The translations under genes were made by a program, and so were the position numbers. Below, piece by piece: positions 23,584-31,895 of a DNA stretch of 48,177 nt (position 1 is its first letter; every line of letters starts with the position of its first letter). The notes beneath the pieces are model-generated. The model made no database searches. It saw only the letters and a list, made by a program, of their open reading frames with translations, and was not told the origin of the DNA. Source of the stretch: an uncultured Parabacteroides sp. (GTDB taxonomy: Bacteria > Bacteroidota > Bacteroidia > Bacteroidales > Tannerellaceae); NCBI RefSeq assembly GCF_905196875.1, contig NZ_CAJJWO010000037.1, positions 1 through 48,177 on the forward strand, in the 5' to 3' direction.

Positions 23584-24657
23584 ATGGATTTTAAAGACAC
23601 TATCAAACAAGTGGCAGAACGCGTTGCCAAACTAAAAGACAATCTTCAAACTGAGGAAGCTACAAAAAACGCATTAATCATGCCTTTTATTCAAGCATTA
23701 GGCTATGACGTATTTAATCCTTTCGAAGTAATGCCAGAATATACATGTGATATAGGCACTAAAAAAGGCGAAAAAATAGATTATGCTATTCTGAAAGACA
23801 ATGAACCAGTAATACTCATTGAATGTAAACACTGGGCCGAAAAATTAAATTCACATGATAACCAGTTATTACGTTATTATCACGTATCATGCGCTCGATT
23901 TGGAGTATTAACTAATGGTATTGAATATCGCTTCTATACAGACCTGGAAGAACCAAACAAAATGGATGGAAAACCATTTTTGGTATTAAATATGCTTGAT
24001 TTACGAGATAATCAGATAGAAGAAGTCAAACAATTTCATAAATCATATTTCGATGTTGAAAGCATTGTCAATGCAGCTAGTGAGTTGAAGTTTATGAAAG
24101 GCCTGAAAGATATTATTCTTGCAGAGATGGAAGCTCCAAGCGAAACATTGGTTCGATTGTTTACAAAACAAGTATATTCAGGTGTTGTAACAGCTAAAAT
24201 ACTTGAGCAATTTACTGATTTAACCAAAAGATCCTTTAGTCAAGTTATCAGTGATATAATTACGGATCGTTTTAAAAATGCCTTAAACAAAGAAACAGAG
24301 AAACAAACAGATGAAATACCTCATGTAGAAATTCAATCTCCAACACTTGCTGAAGAAGAATGTAAAATCATAACAACGGAAGAAGAAAAAGAAGGATATT
24401 TCATTGTCCGGGCAATGTTGCGTAAGTACGTTGATATTAATCGCGTAGCACAACGTGACACCCAAAGTTATTTCGGCATCCTTCTCGATGACAATAATCG
24501 TAAACCTATTTGTCGTCTTTATTTTAATGGCGGCAAAAAGTACATTGCGACATTTGATGAGAACAAAAAAGAAACGAAAAATTTAATTGAGTCTTTGGAT
24601 GATCTCTACAAATTTGAGGAGCCGTTAGCTAGTATTATTAAATTCTATGACAATTAA
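23584..24657 (+). CDS. Stand-alone HsdR N-terminal-like nuclease domain protein
   Basis: This 357-residue protein resembles the N-terminal domain of type I restriction R subunits (HSDR_N_2 type). A PD-(D/E)xK-like site is visible: Asp66 in KIDYAIL and Glu80-Cys-Lys82 in VILIECKHW. 'QLLRYYHVSCARFGVLTNGIEYRFYTD' is the usual following segment. Residues about 230-357 form a separate C-terminal part with a 'YFIVRAMLRKYVDINRVAQRD' stretch and a beta-rich end. Motor and specificity subunits are absent. It may act in phage exclusion, in DNA repair, or as a self-contained effector with the next gene, 12 nt downstream. It is clearly AT-richer than the structural genes. Confidence 0.75.
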   Translation: MDFKDTIKQVAERVAKLKDNLQTEEATKNALIMPFIQALGYDVFNPFEVMPEYTCDIGTKKGEKIDYAILKDNEPVILIECKHWAEKLNSHDNQLLRYYHVSCARFGVLTNGIEYRFYTDLEEPNKMDGKPFLVLNMLDLRDNQIEEVKQFHKSYFDVESIVNAASELKFMKGLKDIILAEMEAPSETLVRLFTKQVYSGVVTAKILEQFTDLTKRSFSQVISDIITDRFKNALNKETEKQTDEIPHVEIQSPTLAEEECKIITTEEEKEGYFIVRAMLRKYVDINRVAQRDTQSYFGILLDDNNRKPICRLYFNGGKKYIATFDENKKETKNLIESLDDLYKFEEPLASIIKFYDN

Positions 24658-24669
24658 TATAATAAATTT

Positions 24670-24993
24670 ATGTGGATTCTTGGATGGATTGTCTTTTCTA
24701 TCGTCGCTGGTTTCGTCGGTAGTGGACGTAAAATTGGTTTTGGATGGGCCTTCTTCTGGTCTTTATTGTTAAGTCCGCTGATAGGACTAATTATAGCCTT
24801 TGCATCAGACAAAAAATCAGATGTGGAGCTTAGAGCAGTACAGGAAAAGCAAGCAGAAGCTATCCAGGTTATCAAAGAGAACAGTAAAAAATCAGTAACG
24901 GATCAGATTAAAGAAGCCAAAGATTTATTAGATTCTGGAACTATCACAGAAGAAGAATTTGATAATTTGAAAAAGAAATTACTGAATAGTTAA
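24670..24993 (+). CDS. Small membrane protein with SHOCT domain
   Basis: This 107-residue protein has two hydrophobic segments (about 2-17 and 24-45) joined by a short GSGRKIGFG turn, and a charged linker. The C-terminal SHOCT motif 'IKEAKDLLDSGTITEEEFDNLKKKLL' (residues about 80-105) is unmistakable. SHOCT domains are short oligomerisation modules found at the ends of many membrane proteins. It follows the HsdR-N-like gene by 12 nt, so the two probably form one transcript. No partner function is known. Confidence 0.75.
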   Translation: MWILGWIVFSIVAGFVGSGRKIGFGWAFFWSLLLSPLIGLIIAFASDKKSDVELRAVQEKQAEAIQVIKENSKKSVTDQIKEAKDLLDSGTITEEEFDNLKKKLLNS

Positions 24994-25002
24994 TCTTTTG
25001 CA

Positions 25003-25032
25003 TTGCAAATCCAAAAACTTTCACCATATTTG
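25003..25032 (+). promoter_or_regulatory. Candidate promoter for the structured leader
   Basis: TTG at 25,003-25,005, 19 nt, then CATATTTG at 25,025-25,032 (5 of 6 fixed -7 positions). Start of transcription would be at about 25,036-25,037, exactly at the first GCGAAACTACG copy. A TTTGCA-t-TGCAAA dyad (24,997-25,009) overlaps the -33 box. Confidence 0.55.
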
Positions 25033-25036
25033 CAGT

Positions 25037-25244
25037 GCGAAACTACGATGAGAAATCATCAACCGAAGAGTAACGGATAATGCTCACAACATATTTGTAG
25101 GGCTTTTTTTATGCCCAAATTGTACGATATAGGCGGCTGCCATTTCCAGTGATTTTTCAGCTCTTCGGAGATGAACTCACGTAGTTTCGCGACGGGAAAT
25201 GTGTGGCCGTCTTTCTTTTCACACAAAGCGAAACTACGTGAGTT
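25037..25244 (+). ncRNA. Structured leader with three GCGAAACTACG elements (possible RNA switch)
   Basis: Copy A (25,037-25,052) and copy C (25,228-25,244) are both complementary to element B (25,174-25,190). C pairs with B over 17 perfect bases and directly abuts ATG 25,245. A pairs with B over 15 bases with one bulge, extended by TCATC/GATGA and CCGAAGAG (25,063-25,070)/CTCTTCGG (25,161-25,168). A-B and B-C are mutually exclusive, as in attenuators and riboswitches. An internal GGGC-T7-at-GCCC hairpin sits at 25,100-25,116. It could also be an independent small RNA or a remnant inverted element. Confidence 0.55.
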
Positions 25245-25496
25245 ATGAAAACGAATTCATTAACCGTACCTGTTACCGGAAGCCGGAAGCGCGTACAAGT
25301 ATCCAATCATTTTTCCTGGACTGCGGTTCAGAAATTTTACAACGCCATGCCCGGCGAAGCCACTCCCTGTAAAAACATCTACGAAGCCAAGATGTACACA
25401 GCCGCTTTGCTGGCTGTTCTCTCTATTGTATTCCTGCCGCTGGTGATTGCGGCTTGTTTGGTTTATTGTTCAGCGAAGAAAGGAGGCAAGATATGA
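25245..25496 (+). CDS. Small single-pass membrane protein
   Basis: This 83-residue protein has a soluble, basic N-terminal half (TVPVTGSRKRVQVSNHFSW). One transmembrane segment (about 53-74, ALLAVLSIVFLPLVIAACLVY) and a Lys-rich C-terminus follow. Similar conserved hypothetical proteins occur in Bacteroides mobile elements as far as I recall. It begins directly at the end of the leader's third repeat and overlaps the next gene as ATGA with an AGGAGG sequence just upstream, so translation of the two is probably coupled. Confidence 0.65.
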   Translation: MKTNSLTVPVTGSRKRVQVSNHFSWTAVQKFYNAMPGEATPCKNIYEAKMYTAALLAVLSIVFLPLVIAACLVYCSAKKGGKI

Positions 25497-25684
25497 AACG
25501 AAAAGAACCTGTGTGGGGTATCATCACCGATGAATACACCACTGAAAAAGGCGGCACTCGTAAAGTCTATACCGTCACCTACGAACGTGAACGGGTATCC
25601 ACTCTCCTTTCCCTTCGCCAACTCAAGTTATTGGCTAGTTTCCTATATTGGTTTATTTCTAAAGAAGAAAGGAGAAAGAAATGA
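25493..25684 (+). CDS. Small basic hypothetical protein
   Basis: The start is ATG 25,493, which overlaps the preceding TGA and sits 10 nt after AGGAGG; a longer frame from 25,454 would overlap too far. The 63-residue product begins MKRKEPVWGIITDEYTTEK, has a beta-rich middle, and ends in a Lys/Arg/Glu cluster. It overlaps the next start by ATGA. No family was recognised. Confidence 0.6.
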   Translation: MKRKEPVWGIITDEYTTEKGGTRKVYTVTYERERVSTLLSLRQLKLLASFLYWFISKEERRKK

Positions 25685-25920
25685 CACCGATTAACATTGA
25701 AGGTATTGTTGTTACTGAGAAACTTATCAGCTTTATAAAACAGTTTCAAAATGATCCCGAATTTATGGATGCTCAGATTGGTGTAATCGACAATGCCATT
25801 ACCCTAATAGCTTGTGACTGTGTCTGTGAAAAAGGTAGGGAGCAAGAAGCTCTAAACGCTATTGCAGACTTATGTTTTTTAAAACGTGACATCCGCTTAT
25901 TAGAAGGGAAAGAAGATTAA
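25681..25920 (+). CDS. Small acidic hypothetical protein
   Basis: This 79-residue protein is the third of the ATGA-linked trio. It is mostly helical, with Cys-Asp-Cys-Val-Cys in the middle (ALIACDCVCEKGREQEALNAI), which might bind metal or form disulfides. It ends in an acidic helix. A strong terminator follows at 25,951. The stoichiometric coupling of three tiny proteins suggests that they act together. Confidence 0.6.
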   Translation: MTPINIEGIVVTEKLISFIKQFQNDPEFMDAQIGVIDNAITLIACDCVCEKGREQEALNAIADLCFLKRDIRLLEGKED

Positions 25921-25950
25921 TGACATAACAGATATACCCTATCGATTAAT

Positions 25951-25991
25951 AGGATGCGTCCTTTCTTAAAAGAGGGCGCATCCTTTTTTTT
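25951..25991 (+). terminator. Terminator closing the cargo island
   Basis: AGGATGCGTCCT (25,951-25,962) pairs with AGGGCGCATCCT (25,973-25,984) over 12 positions with one wobble, followed by TTTTTTT. It separates cargo from the resumed tail genes. Confidence 0.85.
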
Positions 25992-26009
25992 GTAACCAAA
26001 ACGAACACT

Positions 26010-26441
26010 ATGGTTACAGACGAACTTATCAAAACAGAATTTATTCACTCCATTGTGACACGAGACATAAACCGGATCTATGAAACACAGGAGGAAGTTA
26101 TACGGGCAAACTTTAAAGGCGGAACCGGCAGGTTAGCCGAGTTTCTTAGCCAACATCCAGTATCCATGTCTGGAGAAGGGCTGAAACAAACCTATCACAT
26201 GAGAGTATTTTCCTATCTCCGATTCTTAGATATCCGATATCGTAAACAAGAAATGTTCTTCCGCCGCAGATTAGCCTTATATAACCGTGTCATCTGGGGT
26301 ATATTATACAATGAAACCATGCAGGATTTGCGGTATGGCCTCACAGATAATATACGTGAACTGATGCGCAATGACTTGGAACAATTTGGAGGTGTTTCCT
26401 CTCTTGAACTTCGAAACAGTTGGGCAAATCACCTTCTGTAA
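26010..26441 (+). CDS. Hypothetical protein before the tape measure gene
   Basis: This 143-residue protein is basic and helical and is rich in Arg and Tyr ('MRVFSYLRFLDIRYRKQEMFFRRRLALYNRVIW'). Its place immediately before the tape measure, with late promoter 4 beginning at the base after its stop, suggests a tail-assembly or virion-completion role. No family signature was seen. It could still belong to the cargo region, since the terminator at 25,951 precedes it and I see no promoter of its own. Confidence 0.55.
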   Translation: MVTDELIKTEFIHSIVTRDINRIYETQEEVIRANFKGGTGRLAEFLSQHPVSMSGEGLKQTYHMRVFSYLRFLDIRYRKQEMFFRRRLALYNRVIWGILYNETMQDLRYGLTDNIRELMRNDLEQFGGVSSLELRNSWANHLL

Positions 26442-26477
26442 TGTCCTTTATTCCATTTGTTTCATCTTCTACTTTCG
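26442..26477 (+). promoter_or_regulatory. Late promoter 4 (tape measure operon)
   Basis: TGTCCTTTAT at 26,442-26,451, 18 nt, then TACTTTCG at 26,470-26,477 (5 of 6 fixed positions). Expected start near 26,481, with about a 15-nt leader to ATG 26,496. It begins at the base after the previous stop codon. Confidence 0.65.
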
Positions 26478-26495
26478 CAATAAAAATAGGTTAAT

Positions 26496-29400
26496 ATGGC
26501 AAAAAAACTTACAGAAGATGAATTAAAATGGATCCTGTCTGTCGATGCAACAAAAGCACAACAGGAAGTCCGGGCTCTATCTAATGACAATAAAAAACTC
26601 AACACTACCAATAAAGAGCTAAAAGAGCGGATGATTGATCTGATCGCTACCGGCAAAAAAGAATCCGAAGAATTCAACAGACTTTCAAAAGAAGTCGAAC
26701 TAAATAACGAAAAGATCGACAAAAACAAAGCTAAGATCAAGGCTTTGGAAGGCACAATGGGTATTAGTGCCCTGACAATGGCCCAACTTCGGAAACAGGC
26801 GAAGGATTTACAACGCCAACTGGATAACACATCACAGGCAACACATCCGGAAAACTATAAAAAGCTCGAACAAAATCTAGTGGCAGTAAAAAACAGAATA
26901 TCTGAATTAAAGGCAGGCGGTGAAAAAACAGGAGATGCATTATCATCCTCTTTTGGCAAAGTAACCACCGTTGTAAAAGGCTTTCTGGCTTTGAAAGTTG
27001 TTGGATATTTGAAAGACATCATATCGAATGCCATCGAAACCCGTAAAGAGTTTGCCAAATATGAAGCTGTCCTACGAAATACCTTTCAAAGCCAGGAAAA
27101 AGCAGCCAAGTCCATGTCCATGCTAAAAAAACTGGCACAAGAAACACCTTATTCTCTGCAAGAGATAACTGAAGCCTACATTAAGATGGTCAATCGTGGA
27201 ATTGTACCAACAGAACAGGAAATTATAAAGCTTGGAGACCTTGCCAGTTCTCAGGGGAAATCATTAGATCAACTTATTGAAGCTCTTTTAGATGCTCAAA
27301 CAGGAGAGTTCGAACGCCTTAAAGAATTTGGCATTAAAGCCAATAAAGAAAATGATAAAGTGAAATTTTCTTTTAAAGGAGTTGCAACAGAAGTCAATTT
27401 TACAGAAAAGGCCATATCTGATTACCTCTATTCGTTAGGTAACATTGAAGGTGTACAAGGAGGCATGGCTGTACAAATGGAGGAATTAGAAGGTAAATAT
27501 TCCAACTTTGGGGATACATTAGACGCCTTATTCAATACGATCGGTAAACGAATAGAACCTATTGCAAAAAAAACATTAACCTGGTTAAGTAAAATGGTTG
27601 ACGGTCTTAGGGTTGCACTCAGTAGTCTTGATGATTTAAAACAAGATGTTTACAACGATGCTGCCCAGAATACCTATAATGATACCCAGGAGCAAGTCGA
27701 TGTAATGGTTGATAAATTGGTAAAAAATGGTATGGATAAAAAAAAGGCCATTGAACGAACTATTGATATTTTACGAAAGCAATCATCTGAAGAATTAGTC
27801 AAAGCAGAAAAAGAACAAGCTGCATTAGAAGCTAGATTAATGAATAATTTATGGCCCTCTGCAAGAAAAAATATTGAACAAGCATTAGCCCAAAAGAAAG
27901 CAGAAGTACAACGTTATAAATCAGAACTGACAGCCCTTGACGATAAAGTCAAGTCGTTAACCCCTGAAAAGAAAGTTGTTTCCGATTCTGAAATAAAGAA
28001 ACAAAATGCAGCATTTAAATCAGCAATGGATTTAAAGCTACAGCAGATGGATAATGCTCATGCTGAAGAATTGGCAAAACTTAAGAAAAACAAAAACGAA
28101 ACTCAACAAACGGAGCAGTTTTACAACCTGGAAGTTCTCCATGCTGACGCTAAGTATTATTCGGATCGCCTTCAAGCATTAGAGAGCTATCAGAAAAAAA
28201 CAAATGATCCAAAAATATTATCAATAATTGCGAAACAGCAAATAGAAGCCCAAACAGCACTTCTTGATGTTCAGCAAAAGCGGGAACAGGAAATGATCAA
28301 TGTCCTCAAAGACAACCGGGACAAACAATTGAAAATAGAGTCGCAATCATATAAAAATCAGCAGATCACCTTTGAAAAAGCATTAGCAGAAAAACAAATC
28401 TCACAACAACAATATGATGCTTTGATGTTAAGTGCGGAAACAGCGACAGCCGAAACCCGTCTTAAAATAAATCAGGATTACCAGTCCGACGTATCCTCTT
28501 TAGAACTATCATCCGGAACGATCAAAGCTCAGGCCATATCGGAAGCAAACGAAGCTGTTATAACTGCGGATCTTGATGCCGCCAAAAGTCGTGCTGCCCA
28601 ACAAAAGGCTCTCCAAAATTTAGTAAAGGATTTTAAATCCGAATTTAAGCTAACAACAGTTGACGAAGATACCGAAGCTCAAATGAAAGTACTGGAAGCA
28701 TCTTATCTGGCTCGAAAAGAAATGGCTGAAAAAGAAAACATGGATACCGCCGAACTAGATGCAGCTTATGAACGTGCTAAAACTCAATTGTTGCAACAGG
28801 AGGAAGATAAGCGAAATCAAATACGTTCCCAGTATGGTCTGCTTTCCATGCAGGAGCAATATGAAGTTGAGCAAGAACAATTAAAACAGCAATATGACCA
28901 GGGCCTATTGGATGAAGAAGAGTATCAGAAAGCTAAGAATCAAATAAAAGTCAACTATTTGAAAAAAAGTTATGATGCTTATTCAGAGATGTTTTCCGGA
29001 GCTATCAATGCTCTCCAAGAAGCTGAACTGGCCAATATAGATGCTAAATACGATGCTGAGATCCAGCGTGCCGGTGACAACTCGGAAGAGGTTGCCCGGT
29101 TGGAAAAAGAGAAAGAAAACAAAAAGCTTGCTGTACAAAAAAAGTACGCTAATGTCAATTTCGCCATTAAGGTATCCGAAATAATAGCAAATACAGCCGT
29201 TGCAATCATGCAGGCTTTTGGCCAGTTAGGCCCTATAGGAGGTGGAATTGCTGCAGCTATGTTAACCGCTACCGGTGCAGCCCAGATAGCAACGGCGAAT
29301 GCCGAACGAAAAAAAGTCATGGCAATGACTGTTGATGGAGCGGGTAGCTCCGGATCCGGGACAGGTACTCGTGTAGCAACCGGTAAAGAATCCGGTGGAT

Positions 29401-29885
29401 ACATTGATGTCACACGCGAACAAGATGGGAAAACTTTTAATGCAGAAGTTGATCCTGAAAAACGAGGTTTTGTCGATCGCCCCACTGTAATAGTTGGTGA
29501 AGGTCCAACTGGACAAAGTATGGAATGGGTAGCCAGTAATGATGCTTTGCAAAACCCGACTGTTGCCCCTATCATAAACCTATTAAACGAATCTCAGGAA
29601 AAAGGCGAAATCCGAACTGTAGACATGAACCAGCTTATGCGTAAACGCCTGGCCGGATTTGAATCAGGAGGTTATCCTTCTATTCCTGCAACAGCAGATA
29701 CTAAAGTTTCAACAAATATCACACCGGCAAGCAGTATTGCCGGGACAGAAGTTATCACTAAACTGTATGAGCTGCTTCAAAAAATAGATAAAGAAGGTGG
29801 TTTAAAAGCATTCATTATCTATTCAGAATTACAAAAACAACAGGAACTATTAAATGAATCCCGTAAAATAGGTAGTAAATCATGA
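26496..29885 (+). CDS. Tail tape measure protein
   Basis: This 1129-residue protein is dominated by long charged helices rich in Lys, Glu, Gln and Ala, the composition of tape measures. Residues about 150-330 resemble the phage tape measure domain: 'GKVTTVVKGFLALKVVGYLKDII' hydrophobic helix, then 'ETPYSLQEITEAYIKMVNRG' and 'ALLDAQTGEFERLKEFGIKA'. A second hydrophobic Ala/Gly-rich part lies near 885-935. It scaffolds tail-tube polymerisation and fixes tail length; at the usual 0.15 nm per residue, a tail of roughly 170 nm is expected. It overlaps the next gene by 4 nt. Confidence 0.85.
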   Translation: MAKKLTEDELKWILSVDATKAQQEVRALSNDNKKLNTTNKELKERMIDLIATGKKESEEFNRLSKEVELNNEKIDKNKAKIKALEGTMGISALTMAQLRKQAKDLQRQLDNTSQATHPENYKKLEQNLVAVKNRISELKAGGEKTGDALSSSFGKVTTVVKGFLALKVVGYLKDIISNAIETRKEFAKYEAVLRNTFQSQEKAAKSMSMLKKLAQETPYSLQEITEAYIKMVNRGIVPTEQEIIKLGDLASSQGKSLDQLIEALLDAQTGEFERLKEFGIKANKENDKVKFSFKGVATEVNFTEKAISDYLYSLGNIEGVQGGMAVQMEELEGKYSNFGDTLDALFNTIGKRIEPIAKKTLTWLSKMVDGLRVALSSLDDLKQDVYNDAAQNTYNDTQEQVDVMVDKLVKNGMDKKKAIERTIDILRKQSSEELVKAEKEQAALEARLMNNLWPSARKNIEQALAQKKAEVQRYKSELTALDDKVKSLTPEKKVVSDSEIKKQNAAFKSAMDLKLQQMDNAHAEELAKLKKNKNETQQTEQFYNLEVLHADAKYYSDRLQALESYQKKTNDPKILSIIAKQQIEAQTALLDVQQKREQEMINVLKDNRDKQLKIESQSYKNQQITFEKALAEKQISQQQYDALMLSAETATAETRLKINQDYQSDVSSLELSSGTIKAQAISEANEAVITADLDAAKSRAAQQKALQNLVKDFKSEFKLTTVDEDTEAQMKVLEASYLARKEMAEKENMDTAELDAAYERAKTQLLQQEEDKRNQIRSQYGLLSMQEQYEVEQEQLKQQYDQGLLDEEEYQKAKNQIKVNYLKKSYDAYSEMFSGAINALQEAELANIDAKYDAEIQRAGDNSEEVARLEKEKENKKLAVQKKYANVNFAIKVSEIIANTAVAIMQAFGQLGPIGGGIAAAMLTATGAAQIATANAERKKVMAMTVDGAGSSGSGTGTRVATGKESGGYIDVTREQDGKTFNAEVDPEKRGFVDRPTVIVGEGPTGQSMEWVASNDALQNPTVAPIINLLNESQEKGEIRTVDMNQLMRKRLAGFESGGYPSIPATADTKVSTNITPASSIAGTEVITKLYELLQKIDKEGGLKAFIIYSELQKQQELLNESRKIGSKS

Positions 29886-31894
29886 AAATAATACATTCTT
29901 CAGGCAAGGAGCTGAAACTAAAACCGGGAACGGTTTTGGAAATGGAGCGTACAAATCCATTTTTTAATGATTATGGAGAACAATCCCTTCCGGTCAAATT
30001 GCCGCCAGATGAGCATAACCGAACAATACTTGGCTTTCCAGACGATATGGCAGGTGTGAATAAGATGCCTAATCGATCCGACGCCACCATTCAGGAAGGT
30101 ATTTTCTCTATTCGTTGCCGGCAGGCGATTTTATCAGCCAGTCGGAAAGACGGAATTGACACTTCCTTTTATTTGAATATCGGATCGTTTTATGAAAAGA
30201 TGAAGGATGTTCAACTGGCTACAGTATTCAAGGATAAAGTATTAACGTTTTCGTCTGTAACCAATGCAATCAGTTTTGTTCGTTCGTTGATGGTTAGTCC
30301 TGATACTCGTTTTTCCTGTTTCCCGGTATTGGCAGAGAGCCATGAAAGTGGAGAGATTATATGCCTGAACAAAGTTTCCGGGCCGATTAAACCAGATGGG
30401 TATTATTCTTTATTTAATGAACAGTATCGGGAGGAAATAATAGATGAGAAAACAGTATCTACTCCAGCCGGATATTTTATCACACCGTTCATAAAAGCGG
30501 TACACTTGTTGGAAGAAACATTTAAGTACTTAGGATATACGCTGGAAGACAATTTCTTTTCTAAAACGGAGCCGTTCCGGTCGATGGTTTTTCTTAATAA
30601 TAATATTGATTCAATTGTTAATGCCGAAATTCGTTATGACCAACTCGTGCCGAATTGTAATATATCCACGATATTAGATATCTTTCGTAACAAATTTTGT
30701 TGTGAGTTTATACCTGATGAAGCAAAACGAACTATCAAAATAGTTTTGTTCAACGAAGTGGCTGATAGTAAAGCCGATCAGGATTTGACAAAGTTGCTCA
30801 CAGAACCAATCAACGTCAATCATGGGGCCAAATATAAACAGGTCAAATTGTCTGCTGACAGAGGGGCTGTGTTGACTTATAATGAAGAATACAAATTGGT
30901 TTCTTCATCACCTGATTATTTATCTAAAACATTACCGGAAATAGCAGCTATGTATCCGGAAGCTTTTATTGATCAGACAAGGGGATGGATAATCAGGGAA
31001 GGTTTTACTCCTTTAAATTATGTCGTAGAAAAAGTAGGAACATTGAATTGTGATTATTATGCAGGGGGAACCTTAGAGACAGAAAAGAAAGAATCACCAG
31101 ATACGTTGGTCAGCATAGAATTTGAAACACTATCAAGTGGTGTAGCTCCTTTTATTGGAACAACCAGGGCCATTAATTCAAAAATCATTTGGGACAACAA
31201 ACCCGCTCAGGGAGGGAGTAAGGAAAATTCGACCCAGAAAAAATCGGAGTTAAACCCAATGTTGTGTTTTACCGCTCACAGAACATCCCGTTTTGATTCC
31301 GGTACAATATATGCCTATCTTGATACACGGGAAAGAATATGGGATTATTCTTTGGCATATAACGGACCGGATGGATTATACGAAAAGTTTTGGCGGAAGT
31401 ATGATGATATGCTTCGCAACTCAATGCGTCCTGTTACTACAAAAATGCTTTTAAAGGATACTGACAAGCTCAATATCTCATCCTATAAAAAAGTAATGAT
31501 AAATAACCAGGAACTGTTGCCAAATGTCATAAAATACGATGTTGGTAAAAACATAGACACCGAATGTACTTTCTTGACTACGAAATTGTATAATCCTATT
31601 TCCTCTGCCAAATCCGAATCAAATCATTTCCCGTCATCAAAGTACCAATGGCAGATGAACTGGGCTAAAAATGTTGGCCCCCAATATAACTGGATGCAAC
31701 TGAAAGAGCAGCCTATAACCTTATTCCTTCCACCTCCTACAGAGGCTGAATATAGCCGCGGTGGCAGATATCATGAAAAATCATATCCGTGCTGGTTTGC
31801 CGTACAAATAGAGTTGATCGGCAAACCAGTATTGGTTGATAAAATTTCAGGGACATTGACAATGTGGCTGGAGCCTATACTTCGTGAGTGGTAG
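29882..31894 (+). CDS. Distal tail or baseplate hub-like protein
   Basis: This 670-residue protein is coupled by ATGA to the tape measure gene. The N-terminal 'GKELKLKPGTVLEMERTNPFFNDYGEQSLPV' region and 'FLNIGSFYEKM' recur in Bacteroidetes phage tail clusters as I recall them. The remainder is beta-rich with several Trp/Tyr-rich strands. In this position (after tape measure, before the large tip protein) siphophages encode the distal tail protein and baseplate hub, which is the basis for the call. The stop is followed 1 nt later by late promoter 5. Confidence 0.6.
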   Translation: MKIIHSSGKELKLKPGTVLEMERTNPFFNDYGEQSLPVKLPPDEHNRTILGFPDDMAGVNKMPNRSDATIQEGIFSIRCRQAILSASRKDGIDTSFYLNIGSFYEKMKDVQLATVFKDKVLTFSSVTNAISFVRSLMVSPDTRFSCFPVLAESHESGEIICLNKVSGPIKPDGYYSLFNEQYREEIIDEKTVSTPAGYFITPFIKAVHLLEETFKYLGYTLEDNFFSKTEPFRSMVFLNNNIDSIVNAEIRYDQLVPNCNISTILDIFRNKFCCEFIPDEAKRTIKIVLFNEVADSKADQDLTKLLTEPINVNHGAKYKQVKLSADRGAVLTYNEEYKLVSSSPDYLSKTLPEIAAMYPEAFIDQTRGWIIREGFTPLNYVVEKVGTLNCDYYAGGTLETEKKESPDTLVSIEFETLSSGVAPFIGTTRAINSKIIWDNKPAQGGSKENSTQKKSELNPMLCFTAHRTSRFDSGTIYAYLDTRERIWDYSLAYNGPDGLYEKFWRKYDDMLRNSMRPVTTKMLLKDTDKLNISSYKKVMINNQELLPNVIKYDVGKNIDTECTFLTTKLYNPISSAKSESNHFPSSKYQWQMNWAKNVGPQYNWMQLKEQPITLFLPPPTEAEYSRGGRYHEKSYPCWFAVQIELIGKPVLVDKISGTLTMWLEPILREW

Positions 31895-31895
31895 T

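Noticed and set aside
25037..25190. Invertible promoter segment between copies A and B
   Set aside because: Arms are imperfect, a third copy lies nearby, and the only reasonable promoter is outside the segment; an RNA structure explains it better, though inversion was not excluded.
28979..29575. 198-codon antisense frame in the tape measure gene
   Set aside because: Long antisense frames are expected opposite Ala/Glu/Lys-rich helical genes; Ser/Pro/Ala-rich translation with no family look.
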